From NCBI GenBank assembly GCA_012845835.1, contig JABAKD010000030.1, forward strand, positions 9,833,805 through 9,897,804: a stretch of 64,000 nt of DNA, read 5' to 3'. Shown here in pieces: positions 33,943 through 45,600 of this stretch (position 1 is the stretch's first letter; each line of letters opens with the position of its first letter). Below the pieces are notes generated by a model. The model saw only the letters and a program-made list of their open reading frames with translations. It made no database searches and was not told the origin of the DNA. This stretch comes from Undaria pinnatifida. Lineage: Eukaryota > Sar > Phaeophyceae > Laminariales > Alariaceae. The translations under genes and the position numbers were made by a program.

Positions 33943-35719
33943 AGGACCGTGGCAGCAGTTGTTTCAATCGCAATATCACCTGACGGAGATACCAGCGTAA
34001 CAGCGAACTCATCACGGAGCTATCGTAGCCGTGATCCCTCCAAATGATCCCCATAAGTGAAGGTCTTGGATCCCTCTGTGGGGATGTTCGTTTTGACATG
34101 TTTCTCCCAACCTTGCGCGAAACGCGGGCGTCGATGACGACGGCAACTCGTGAACCATCTATATCATACGATGCATCACCTCAATACCTGGTATCAAACA
34201 GAAAGCAAAGCATTTTCGCAAAAAAAAAAAACAGACAAAATATATTATACCTCGAAGCATAACATCAAGCGAGGAAGCCGCCTGATGGACCCATAGCTAC
34301 AACACGATGCACTCGGACGACTCGTCGGAAGAACGCCAGCTCTGCATATTGTTCCGCCATGTGTGTGCGTGTGGATCTCCCGCGACGCGTGGCAGTGTCA
34401 CAGGGCATGTGAGGGTCGAGTCCTTTTGGTGCCGGCATAATATCTACGCAATTCGTCTTTTTTGCATGAATTTGCATACGAGCGTAATGCCATAATCAGG
34501 GCTGAGCTAGCGTTGTCCTCCGTTTAGGGGCATAGCGCGGTAGCGTGCAAACCATTGCCGGATATTTTGCCCCCTGTGGAAAATGCCTCCGAAAAAATCA
34601 CGAAACTTTGCTTTATATGCGTGTTGTTATAGAGTGTCAGTATAGCTGGCAATAGATTCGGTAGGATAGTCCGCAGATTCATGGTCTATTGGCCACAAGA
34701 AGGTTCTCTTAAACGGAATATTCTGAGTGAAGCGGATAACCCGTAGAATCTAGCTAGTTTGTACCACAAGAGCGTTCTCGGAAATGGAACGCTCCTCCTC
34801 TGGACAAGATAGATAGAAGTAAGCGCGTTAAGCGCTCATGGGAACATTAGGACATCCAGGAGAACGTTCCTTGTACGTTCCATAGGAAAAGGTCCGGAAC
34901 AGAGCACAGTAGCAATGCTGGGGTGAAGCGAACTCTGTGAGCTTCACCCCACCCCCGTGCTCTCCCTACCTGCTCTGCCTGCTCTACCAGCTGTACCTGC
35001 TATACTTGCTCTGCCCTGCACTACCGTGTGCCAAGGGCCTGTGTTGTCTGTCTTTTAGAGTCCAATGAAGAGGAAATAATGTATAAGCTTTTGAGTCTAT
35101 CCAGCGAGCCATGAGGAGAGACCAAACAAGGGCACCGGAACCCATGAGGAGCACGCTTCCCAACACCGACCAACCACGCATCCCCCACTCGGAGTACCAC
35201 AACAGTGTACAAAACGGACAAAGCGCACGCTCTGCGTTGTTATGAGTGACGGCTGACATGACACCAGATCATACCGCAAAAAATACTTTTGTGGGTCGAT
35301 ACCACATGACTCATCTCTAGCGAACGTATTTTGAGCTATCTCGGCGTGGTGGGGAACATGACGGGGAATAATTTTCCCTTTTGGTGGTGGCACAAAAACA
35401 TAACGAAGCATCATTGAGGCATAATTCACCTTTTTAGTGTCGCAATCAATGGAAAAACGGGCATAGAAGAGGTGACGTAATCGGCGAAAAGGGGAGCATA
35501 AAGGAGTCGAGCCTGCATGTGCAAGAGTGTGTCCGCAGCCCGCAGCAATTCACGAAACACAGCTGCACCCCGCGTTAAAAAAACCTTCCTACAATCAAGA
35601 AAGCCCGATAAGTCGGATAGTCGGCACGTCCGTTTCACGATTATTAGTCCGACTCTAATAACTAGTCGGCAACTTAAGTCGTGCCGACTCACAACCCTAC
35701 TGAAAACCATTTGTCTGAT

Positions 35720-36860
35720 TGGTTGAGGCCTGCCTTTCGGCTGGCCCATCATTTTCGGAAGGACGCCTACGAGACACGCGGTGGAGCCGCGCGAGCACCG
35801 TTGCCGAACTCGAACCCCCCAAAGGCTTGGAGTTAGAGGCAGGGTTAGGGTTAGGGGCCACCTTATCGAAGAGAATGAAATATCGCACCTCGATTTTTTT
35901 TTCCGAATCGAATTTAATATCGTAACAAATACCCCGAAATAGATAGCTTATCGAGGAACGGCTCACTCAAGTGTGTTTTACAAGTCGAAAATGCCAAATT
36001 GTGAACGAACAGCCGTGGGTAACGACAGAGGCGAGTGATGCAGAGCGTTCGGAGGAGGACGTGATATGATTAAGTGGGGCGGGTGGGGTGTTTGGGGCAA
36101 TAAAAACTGGCTTGAAGCTTGCAGGGTCACGGATCAACTTCAACGAAAGAGCCCCCCTCGAGGTATTTATAACGCCCGTGTTGTGGAGAGTGGTTCTGGT
36201 TTAATTCCCAAAACATGTTTTCTGCTTGAAAATGAAATCCAATTAGGGATTTGGCCCAACTTGACGTGTGGCATGTTCGCGGTGAGGCAACGCACCCGGG
36301 GCAGCCTGGCGCAATATTGGCCGCGTCAACGACCGCGATCGAGGCGATAAAGCGCGAAGGTTAACGACCGGCCAATAGCCGCGCCCACGCCTACAGACCA
36401 TAGAACATCTCGCTCTGGGGTGACGCCTCAAAAATATCATATCGGCCGCGTTCCCAATTTTTCAATCAGCTCGCTCGGCCAAGCCGCACGAAACCGAAAA
36501 CTGCGAGCCAAAAACACGATTATTCGCTCAAGAGTTCGATATATACATTGCCGTTGCTGCTCCACGCGCGGTGTTTTGGGGCTCCCTCCGCCCACCCCAG
36601 AGGCCCTGAGGGTGATAGCCTCCTAGCCTTGGCCCCCCAAAAGTAGGAGAGGCTATTAATAGTGGCGGCGCCCACACGACGACGCAACCCGTCTCTCTCG
36701 TCTACTCCCGTCGGTGTCCGTCAGCAGGGCATTGTGTGACTTGCTGCGTTATCCCGATTTCCCACATATTTGAAGACCATTTCACCCTTTCCTCAAAATG
36801 AAGCATGTTTTTTTTTGCGAATTCAAATCCAAACTATGAAGAAAAATCAAAAGGTGGATT
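35720..36860. other. Between hAT-like and copia elements
   Basis: No gene recognised. It contains AGGGTTAGGGTTAGGGG at 35841-35857 and a GC-rich patch at 36240-36720 without a convincing frame. The plus frame near 36066-36350 (KNWLEACRVTDQLQRKSPPR) is open but unassigned. Confidence 0.3.
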
Positions 36861-36866
36861 TTGTTT

Positions 36867-37264
36867 TGTTGATTGTATGCTTGGATATGATGCGGATATG
36901 ATGACGGTTGAGTATTGTGGGGGTTTCCAGTGATAAGTTGGCTACATGATAGCGGGATATCATGATGGTGGAAATACTCCGCGTATTTATCCGCCTTTCT
37001 TCCTGGCGAGCGCACTCCATGCTGCGCCTTGGCTAGGAGCAACGTAATATATATATGTACGTCTTATATTTGTCTTCATACCGGTGACTCCACTACCCCA
37101 CTATTGTCAGCTCAACGGGTAAGCCCTATATGTTTCGTAGGGATCAACAAACACGATAACCATATATGTACGTCTTATATTTGTCTTCATACCGGTGACT
37201 CCACTACCCCACTATTGTCAGCTCAACGGGTAAGCCCTGTATGCTTCGTAGGGACCAACAAACA
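36867..37264 (+). repeat. 5' LTR with internal 111-bp tandem duplication
   Basis: The LTR body matches the 3' copy. A 111-base unit starting at the GTACGTCTTATATTTGTCTT box (37057 and 37168) is present twice, so two LTR-like ends (37153 and 37264) exist. The 3' LTR has one unit. Confidence 0.85.
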
Positions 37265-38300
37265 CGATAACGGTTGTGTGCCGTGAATTTTCCTAACAAC
37301 ATCCCTGGTACGATATCGTACGTCATTCGGTTTTACAGATAAATTGGCTACGGCTGGTGGCTGTAGGGGTATGGTCAGTACCAGTAGTATTATATTTCGG
37401 GTACGCACGGGAGATGATGACGACATACGTGGTATTTCATGTGTCTTACACAATGCGGGTTACTTCCAGAATAGCTGGTTGTCAACCTCACCAGCGATCT
37501 AGCATAGTGCGGTACACGAAATGAAGGAACCGGTAGTGAGGAAATATAGTGTTACTCACGTTTTATGATGCAGTATGTGGTGGAATACGGGTATGTAGTG
37601 GAAATTTCGGGATGTGTTTTTGTCGTTAAACTGAAGATTCCACCCTGATCTTGTCCCGGTTATGCCTCGTACTATCTGTATCATGAATATGATATTCTAG
37701 TCTGACATGATTTGCTTGACAATGATTTATGATAGGATTTTGATTATGTTCAAGCCTTCTTTGGTTTGATCGCCCCCTCAACTCCCCCCGCCCTTATCGT
37801 GCGCGTGTGCAGAGTGTTATGATGAGCGGTATCCGCTGTATGCCGGACCACAAAAATATTGAGCAGGGGGAATGGGGTAGATTATAAGGTTCTTATAGTC
37901 CACAGTTAGGTGCTCAAACATTGTATGTACGTATAGTATACTAACATTTTGAGTACAGACGAAGATAGTCAACATTCCTGCGTTTGTTATGGAGTTCGTG
38001 CCTGATACCGTATCTTATATACATACGAGGTACGCGTTTTAATCAAGGTTGCCAAACAGCTTAAAGGATCGTTATTTCTTCATCGCGGTAGCTTATCAAG
38101 TAGCAGCATGGACTAACACTCTTGCAGCACTGTGATACTACGTGTCGCTCTTCCGGGAAGGAACATGCGGAATAACTTTACCCTTGATATAACAACCTCG
38201 TCACGTGTAGCGAGACGTTTGTGCTCTGATGTATCGGTACTCTAAAACAGAAATGAACTCGCGGTTGAGTTCGTGCTATACCGGCATCAAACAGCTGTCG

Positions 38301-39136
38301 AGTCGACTCTGAAATATGGTGACTTATTGCGGAATTTGTTATGTTTTTGCGGGGTTTGCGGTTAATGGTGGTATATATATGCGTTAGTTCGGGTAGCACA
38401 AACCCCGCTCGAGGAAGGTCTCAAACAGACTGGCTTTTCCGCGAACTGGTAGAGCGCTTGATGTGGCTTGCTCACCAGACACGTCCGGATATTGCGAACG
38501 CAGTGAGAGCGGAAGTCAGGTACACCAACTCGCCCAGGGAGATACGCTGGAAGACGGCGGTTGGTATTTTAGATTATGTCTTTTTCACGAGTCGACTCTG
38601 AAATATGGTGACTTATTGCGGAATTTGTTATGTTTTTGCGGGGTTTGCGGTTAATGGTGGTATACATATGCGTTAGTTCGGGTAGCACAAACCCCGCTCG
38701 AGGAAGGTCTCAAACAGACTGGCTTTTCCGCGAACTGGTAGAGCGCTTGATGTGGCTTGCTCACCAGACACGTCCGGATATTGCGAACGCAGTGAGAGCG
38801 GAAGTCAGGTACACCAACTCGCCCAGGGAGATACGCTGGAAGACGGCGGTTGGTATTTTAGATTATGTCTTTTTCATGAGTGATTTTGGCATTACTCTTC
38901 AAAGAGGCAGTGGACTGGAGCTGGTTGCGTATGCGGATGCAGACTACGCCAGCAAGGCCACTGATAGGAGGTCGGTTCCCGGTGGGGCTGTCATGTGTGC
39001 AGGGGCATGCGTGTGCTGGTTTTCGAGAACTCAAAAGTGCTTGACATTTTCGATCACAGAAGCCGAGTACGTAGCACTGGCAGACACCATAAGTTTGAGA
39101 CTTTCGGGGCTCGGGCACGGTGACGATTTTTGCTAA
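38301..39136 (+). pseudogene. copia pol fragment (RNase H), duplicated and frameshifted
   Basis: The second copy reads LFRELVERLMWLAHQTRPDI, then TAVGILDYVF, YADADYASKATDRRSV and TEAEYVALADTI, the end of copia reverse transcriptase and the RNase H domain. The first 289 bases are tandemly duplicated (38301-38589 and 38590-38878). Since 289 is not a multiple of three, the copies are in different frames. The frame is lost soon after ADTI. Confidence 0.85.
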
Positions 39137-39362
39137 AATGCCCGGGGTCATCCCCGCGTAATCAGTCTATGGTTTTCTCAACTAGCCCCGTAATGAGACC
39201 CAGCTGAGCCAAATCGTTCAGTTTATATTGTTTTTGGGGTTCGGGGACGGCAACGGTTTTTTGGTAAACTACCGGGGGTCATCCCGGCGTAGTCAGTCTA
39301 TGGTTTTCTCAACTAGCCCCATAATGAGACCCAGCTGAGCCAAACCGTTTAATTTTCATCCT
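39105..39362 (+). repeat. 131-bp tandem repeat in copia 3' region
   Basis: Two units share GTCAGTCTATGGTTTTCTCA, ACTAGCCCC(G/A)TAATGAGA and CCCAGCTGAGCCAAA, offset by 131 bases. They follow the end of the RNase H sequence. Confidence 0.8.
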
Positions 39363-40139
39363 GCAAGGAGGGTTCACGCCCACCTGTTACCGCTTATGCG
39401 GGGAAGGATTCGCTTGACCACTTGAGAGGATTATGGCTCGTTAAGTAGGAAAAAGGTCTCAAACTCGACGAGTTCGATACGTCTGAACCCGAGGGCGACT
39501 AACTTTTTCGCGAGCTGATTTGAATTGTTTCTTGACGGATTATTCTGCATATATCAGCTGGATTTTCGTACTTTTAAAGAGTGCATGGTAGTTAGGGAGG
39601 CAAGAAACTATTTCTTTGTTTTTGAAATATTACTGTTTTCACGATTGATTGCGTTGTCTAGTATGGCATTATCTTTCTCGGGATTTGAGCGTTTGGAATT
39701 TGAATGGATTTTCAGTATGTACCCAGCCGGGAGGCGTTTGTCTCATTCGAAAGTGAGTTTTGAGACTGCTGTCCAATCACACTTGTTGGCACCCCTGTTC
39801 TATGGAGCTGGCAACCGTTTCAAAAGGCAAGGCTGAATGCTGATTATAAGGCCGATGTTTGAGTTTTCGGTCTATGAATTTCGGATTTGAGTTTTTGTAT
39901 TTGGACTTGGGATTTTACGACTTAGATCTTAGGTTCGTGAAGATTGATGTTGAATACTGTCCCTGAATTGTATCTCTAGATTTATGGAGTGCTTTTTAAG
40001 GACTATGGTGTTGCAATCTTTCTTTCTTGTCACGGAGGTACTGGGAGGATATTGATTGACCGTAATTTTCATTGAATCGTTTTACCGTGATGATATGACA
40101 ATATAGCATCATACCGTATCATTTACGAAGCAGGGAGCC

Positions 40140-40424
40140 TGTTGATTGTATGCTTGGATATGATGCGGATATGATGACGGTTGAGTATTGTAGGGGTTTC
40201 CAGTGATAAGTTGGCTACATGATAGCGGGATATCATGATGGTGGAAATACTCCGCTTATTTGTCCGCCTTTCTTCCTGGCGAGCGCACTCCATGCTGCGC
40301 CTTGGCTAGGAGCAACGTAATATATATGTACGTCTTATATTTGTCTTCATACCGGTGACTCCACTACCCCACTATTGTCAGCTCAACGGGTAAGCCCTGT
40401 ACGCTTCGTAGGGATCAACAAACA
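40140..40424 (+). repeat. 3' LTR of the copia element
   Basis: 285 bases starting TGTTGATTGTATGC and ending ATCAACAAACA. A purine-rich GAAGCAGGGAG just upstream is a plausible polypurine tract. Confidence 0.85.
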
Positions 40425-40891
40425 TGTTTTAATAGTTAAAACAAGCCCTAAACGAAAGCTGGGCATCGATGCTCGTCGGTGAGAGCACGCACGTACCAGC
40501 TTGGAAGGAAATATAAGGATCGTTTTGATATTCATGTTAATATACCAACGACCCTTTTATTTCCGGCTACAGTAGTGTTACTGTCGTATTGCTTTATAGC
40601 AGCTACCCCGTTCGTATCTACTCCAACCCTTTCCCAACCGCCCTCTGCTCTGTGCACCCTGCACCTTGTTGTGTCGGCAACGGTTGGCAGGTGAAGGCGC
40701 TCAAGGCTTGCAACGACAACAATAAAACGCTATCGAAGGCAAATCAAGAATCAACCTGACACAGCAGCAGCAGCTGCCGCCGGAGAGGGCTGCAACAATA
40801 CGTACCGCAGCACTTGCCAAACAAGAAATATTCAGAGCGTCCTACCAAGCGGCGTTGTGTCCGGCCAGTACTCCCCCCCCCGCGTCCCCCC

Positions 40892-41379
40892 ATGGCACCC
40901 CTCAGCGCGGCACACTCGCTCTGTCTGTGGTGGCTCTCCGCGCAGACGTCGTGCGGATTTATCATCCCGACACTCACCGGCGATGTCTTCGCCGCCTCAG
41001 ACACGAAGCTACGACAGCGAGTACCCGCGCTACCCACAACATCACCCGTAGCGTCGACGCCCGCCGTCATCCCACCGGCGAACGGGTTTGAAGTTGGTGG
41101 CGGGCGCGGGGATGGATTTCGCCACGTGGCTCCGCGGGCAGCACACCCGTCGTCGACAGAGTTTGGGAAGTTTTTGAAGCGACGGCAGGCTGAGCTAGGT
41201 TGCGTGGTGATCGATCTTCGGGCGAGCGCGGACTTTCACCGGGAGCACTTTGTGGGGGCGACTACAATCCCTGCGAGCGAGCTCGAGGCAAGACTGCTGG
41301 AGCTGCCGCCGCCCTTCGCACAGCCCTTGACTATCGTGGGCAAAGAGGAGGTTCGTGCTTGTGTAACTGCAGCAGTACA
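40892..41379 (+). CDS. Rhodanese exon
   Basis: The first in-frame ATG is at 40892; the frame is open upstream to 40814 without another. A hydrophobic N-terminus is followed by CGFIIPTLTG, then a Pro/Ala linker and the rhodanese core. I chose donor CA|GTATGA at 41380 because it supplies phase 2 for the next exon. GAG|GTTCGT at 41351 is an alternative but would need an unseen exon. Confidence 0.72.
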
Positions 41380-42612
41380 GTATGACGATGCTCGTCAGTA
41401 GGAACCATACGAAATTGGCGTTGCTCAGGGTATAACGGTACTACTGTAGTCTACAGTAGTAACCCCGACAGTTGTAACACCACGAAGCGTATAATATGAT
41501 ATTTAGACCTAACACCACGCGTATAGCTAACCCCTACATCTATGCGACATGAAGCTGTTGGCAATCCCCCCCCCCCCCCCCCTTTGAACACTCCACCGTC
41601 TCCTCATTGGTTGTACGACGTAGAGGATATACATGATAAACTGATGCATTCCTTCCACAACCGTCAGATTTGTTCCCTTTAAGTATTTATAGTTTCCGCG
41701 CACAGATTGAGTTGTCCCGCCCGTTTCCCCCAGCCCCCCACGCCCTTGAAAACTCCGCCCTCCCCTCACCGGTTATACTGCTTACAGGACACACTTGATA
41801 AACTGATGCATTTCCTTCCATAGCTGTCAGATTTTGTGCCCCTCAAAAACGGGTTTTATAGTTTCCGCTCACAGACTGCCTAACATCACCCTGTTGACCC
41901 TGATAGCTACACTGTAGTTGCAAGGGGAGTCGATGACCTATATCCTTCATGAGGACACACACCCAGTAATACGTGCGATCGGAGTATCACCCAGCTTGCA
42001 AATATGAGTTTCGACAAAATTTGGAGTCTATTTTTATTTTATAATATGATATTCATGTACAAGTCAAACATGCCAGTACCTGGTATCACGTAGTTCCGAA
42101 CAGCAGCAGCCAGCAGCCATTGTGAATTGTCAGTACATATTAAAAAAAATGAAAGTATATTTTAAAATTTAATACAATCCAGCTGTGAGATCGAAGATTT
42201 AGTTGAAACTCATATTTGCACGCTGTGTGTGATACTCCGATCGCGCGTATTACGGGTTGTGTGTCCTCATTAAGGATATAGGTCGGCGACTCCCCTTGCA
42301 ACTACAGTGTTGCTATCAGGGTCAACAGGGTGATGTTAGTCAGTCTGTGCGCGGAAACTATAAAACCCGTTTTTGAGGGGGACAAAATCTGACATAGCTG
42401 TGGAAGGAAATGCATCAGTTTACCAAGTGAATTATGTAAGTCGAATAACTGGTGAGGGGAAGGCGGAGTTTTTAAGAACGTGGGGGGGGGGGGAGGGGAG
42501 GCGAGAAAATCATGTCGCACAGATGTAGGGGTTTGCTATACGCGTGGTGCTAGGTCTAGGATATGGTGCGGGTGGTGGAGAAGGAGGGGGCGTTGGGAGG
42601 GGGGGGAGTTTT

Positions 42613-42646
<34 letters not shown>

Positions 42647-45600
42647 TTTTTCAAGATTAGGTCTCATAATATAAAATACTCCAGCTGTGATATCGAAGAT
42701 TTGGTCGAAACTCATCTTTGCAAGCTTGTGTGTGATACTCCGACCGCGCGTATTACGCATATATGTTGCAAGGGGAGTCGCCGGCCTATATCCTTAACGA
42801 GGACACACAACCCGTAATACGCGCGATTGGAGTATCACACATAGCTTACAAAGATGAGTTTCGACAAAATATTCGATCTCACAGCTGGAGTGTATTTTTA
42901 TTTTTATAATCTTTAAATGAGGACACACAACCCGTAATACGCGCGATCGGAGTATCACACACAGCTTGCAAAGATGAGTTTCGACAAAATGTTCGATCTC
43001 ACAGCTGGAGTGTATTTTCATTTTTATAATATATGTAGGGGCTTGCTATACGCGTGGTGCAAGGTGCGGGTGGTGGGGAAGGAGGGGGCGTTGGGGGGCG
43101 GGGGGAAAATGACTGAAAGCTGCGTCATGGATGGCTAGAAAGATAATGACGTGATAACAATTTCGTAGAAGTGTTTTATTACTTTAGCCGATTTCGATTG
43201 TGGGTGAGGCGTTTGAACAAAAGGGTGGGGAGAAACTTCAATATGTGCGCGGAAACTTTAAGCCCTTAAAGGGGACAAATCTGACGGTTGTAGCAAGAAG
43301 ACATCCCTTTATATCACCTGCCTGGTACTGTGTATGGTTCTAGGAGATTTGATGTTAGATGGCCAGAAATATATTGAGGTGATATCAGCCGGCTGGTAGT
43401 GTTTACTGCTCTGGCAAATTTTGATATTAGGTGGGGCGTTTGAACAAGAGGGATCGGTTGGGGGGGGGGGCGGTGGGACACTTCAATATGTGTGCGGACG
43501 GTATTACTCCTTAAAGGGGACAAATCTGATGGTTGTAGCAAGAAGACACCCCTTTGTATCACCTGCCTGGTATTGTTTATTGTTCTAGAACATTTGACGT
43601 TAGACGTGGTATGTAACACAATCTTCGGGTGTGGTAAACAGCGTGTTAAAGCTTCATAATTTGTTGTTGTACATGAATCGCACGACAAAATATTTTAATT
43701 GATAGGTACAACCATGTAGTTACCTTTTTTCTTGACGTCGCTAATTATATGAAAGAGATACATATAGCAAAATACAACAGGCGAGGTGATGTGGTCATGC
43801 AATGTCACCACCATTGAGCACGAGAGGGAGAAGTGCGAATCGTCGGTGTTATGTACGAAATACCCCACGTAATAGGTTGGTAGTGTGGTCTACCGCAATT
43901 TTAACATATCTGCCTGTACTCCCTGTACTCCCTTTTCCCATCATTATTGGCTCAAATGTACGATTTTACGCCCATGATTTTCACCGTGCCGATGTGGGGC
44001 TCTGAGGTTGCCAATTCTAAGATAGAGATACATCTTACAAGTACAACAAGCGAGGTGATGTGGGCATGCAATGCCACCACTATTGAACACGAAGGTGACT
44101 ATACTTCGTCAGGCATATGCTACTGCGTTTGGTAGAGGTTGTCAGGCGATCATGCAGACGGCAGGTAGGCACTATTGAACACGAGGGTGCTTCACTTCGT
44201 TAAGCACATGCTACTGCGTTTGGTAGAGGTTGTGAGGCGATCATGCAGACGGCTGGTAGGCACGAAATACCCTGCGTAATAGGTTGGTAGTGTGGTCGAC
44301 CGCAGTGTTATCATATCTGTCTGTACTTCCTTTTCGCATTTTTTTTATTAGTGTACGATTAGTCTATACGCCCTGTTTTCTCCCCACTGTCGTCTAAGGT
44401 GTTGTGGTCCTGTAGATGTCGCGTCCATGTCTGGTGCTCTTATTAGTGGTGCTCATGAAGACACGCCCTAGCGTGTAGTAGATGGCCGCTCCTTAAATAC
44501 TCCGCCCTCCACTCACCGGTTATTCGACTTACAGGATACACTTGATAAACTGATGCATTTTCTTCCGCAGCTGTCAGATTTTGTCCCCCTCAAAAACGGG
44601 TTTTATAGTTTCTGCGCACAGACTGACTAACATCACCCTGTTGACCCTGATAGCTACACTGTAGTTGCAAGGGGAGTCGCCGACCTATATCCTTAGTGAG
44701 GACACACAACCCGTAATACGCGCGATCGGAGTATCACACACAGCTTGCAAAGATGAGTTTCGACTACGAAATCTTCGATCTCACAGCTGGAGTGTATTTT
44801 CATTTTTACAATATACAGGGGCTCCGCATGCGGCACCCATGCTTCGGGTAGGGCAGGGCAGCACTTCGAATTGTTCGATTCAATACTTGGTAGAGTAAAA
44901 AAAGTCACCACACACAATCATAGTCTACACGTACAGTATGCAAGGCAATGCCAAGAGTTCGATATAGACTAACAATCATAACAATGTATTACTATAAATA
45001 GATATCGTTTTATTAATTAATCCGATTCCGAGTTTCATTCATCAGATTTCGATCGGATAAATCCGACCACACGCCGACTGACCCTCAGTCTGGCGACGAA
45101 ACGTGTCGAGTGGGTTTCTTATGATATTCTAACTCAATCAAGCATCCGGGGCCAGTAAGGTGACTGACCATGTCCGCTGCGTGTTCTTTTCGTAGCCACT
45201 GAGAGACGCGCACTGAGCCAGCTTCTGAAATATACAATGCATGATATATAGTAGTATCATCTTCATTCGAGCCTCCTAGATCGACGGTCTGTGTGTTGTC
45301 TTATCATGGAGAAACGTGCTGACGTTGTTCCAGGCGCGGAACACGGTGGTATGACTGCCTTTCGTCATTCAACTCCTCGAATGCTGTTGCAAAGCTGCTG
45401 CTTGTTGCTAGCTGTGTAGATCGCTCACTTCTTGTAGATACAGTACGCGACTACAGCGCTTACGATTTTGTCAGCTAAGTATTTCAGGCTCGAGTTTTAT
45501 TAGACGAAAATAAATATATGTCAGTTTTGTCTGATCGCGCATTGGACAAGATTCATACATAAAGTAGGCGTCACCCGGGCGATAGGGTCACATGCCGGGA

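Larger units (their letters stand above)
31963..35699. mobile_element. Nonautonomous hAT-like element, 3.7 kb
   Basis: The left end reads TAGGGCTGTGAAGTCGGC and the right end, reverse-complemented, TAGGGTTGTGAGTCGGC. Both are followed by imperfect inverted sequence rich in GACTAGT/TAATAACTAGTC. The flanks are 8-bp near-identical direct repeats, CTGAACAC (31955-31962) and CTGAAAAC (35700-35707). Terminal sequence and 8-bp duplication are hAT hallmarks. I found no transposase frame. It contains a complete foldback element and a 255-bp tandem duplication. Confidence 0.72.
36867..40424 (+). mobile_element. Decayed Ty1/copia LTR retrotransposon
   Basis: The 5' LTR (36867-37153, or to 37264 including a duplication) and 3' LTR (40140-40424) both run from TGTTGATTGTATGC to CAACAAACA. 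They are bounded by the 5-bp direct repeat TGTTT (36862-36866 and 40425-40429). The only coding sequence left is the RNase H end of pol. The interior has lost gag, protease, integrase and most of the RT and carries internal duplications. Confidence 0.85.

Noticed and set aside
31963-35699. Intact hAT transposase gene
   Set aside because: No frame of useful length shows hAT catalytic or dimerisation motifs; the element appears nonautonomous.
35841-35857. AGGGTTAGGGTTAGGGG as an interstitial telomere
   Set aside because: Just over two repeat units; too short to mean more than chance.
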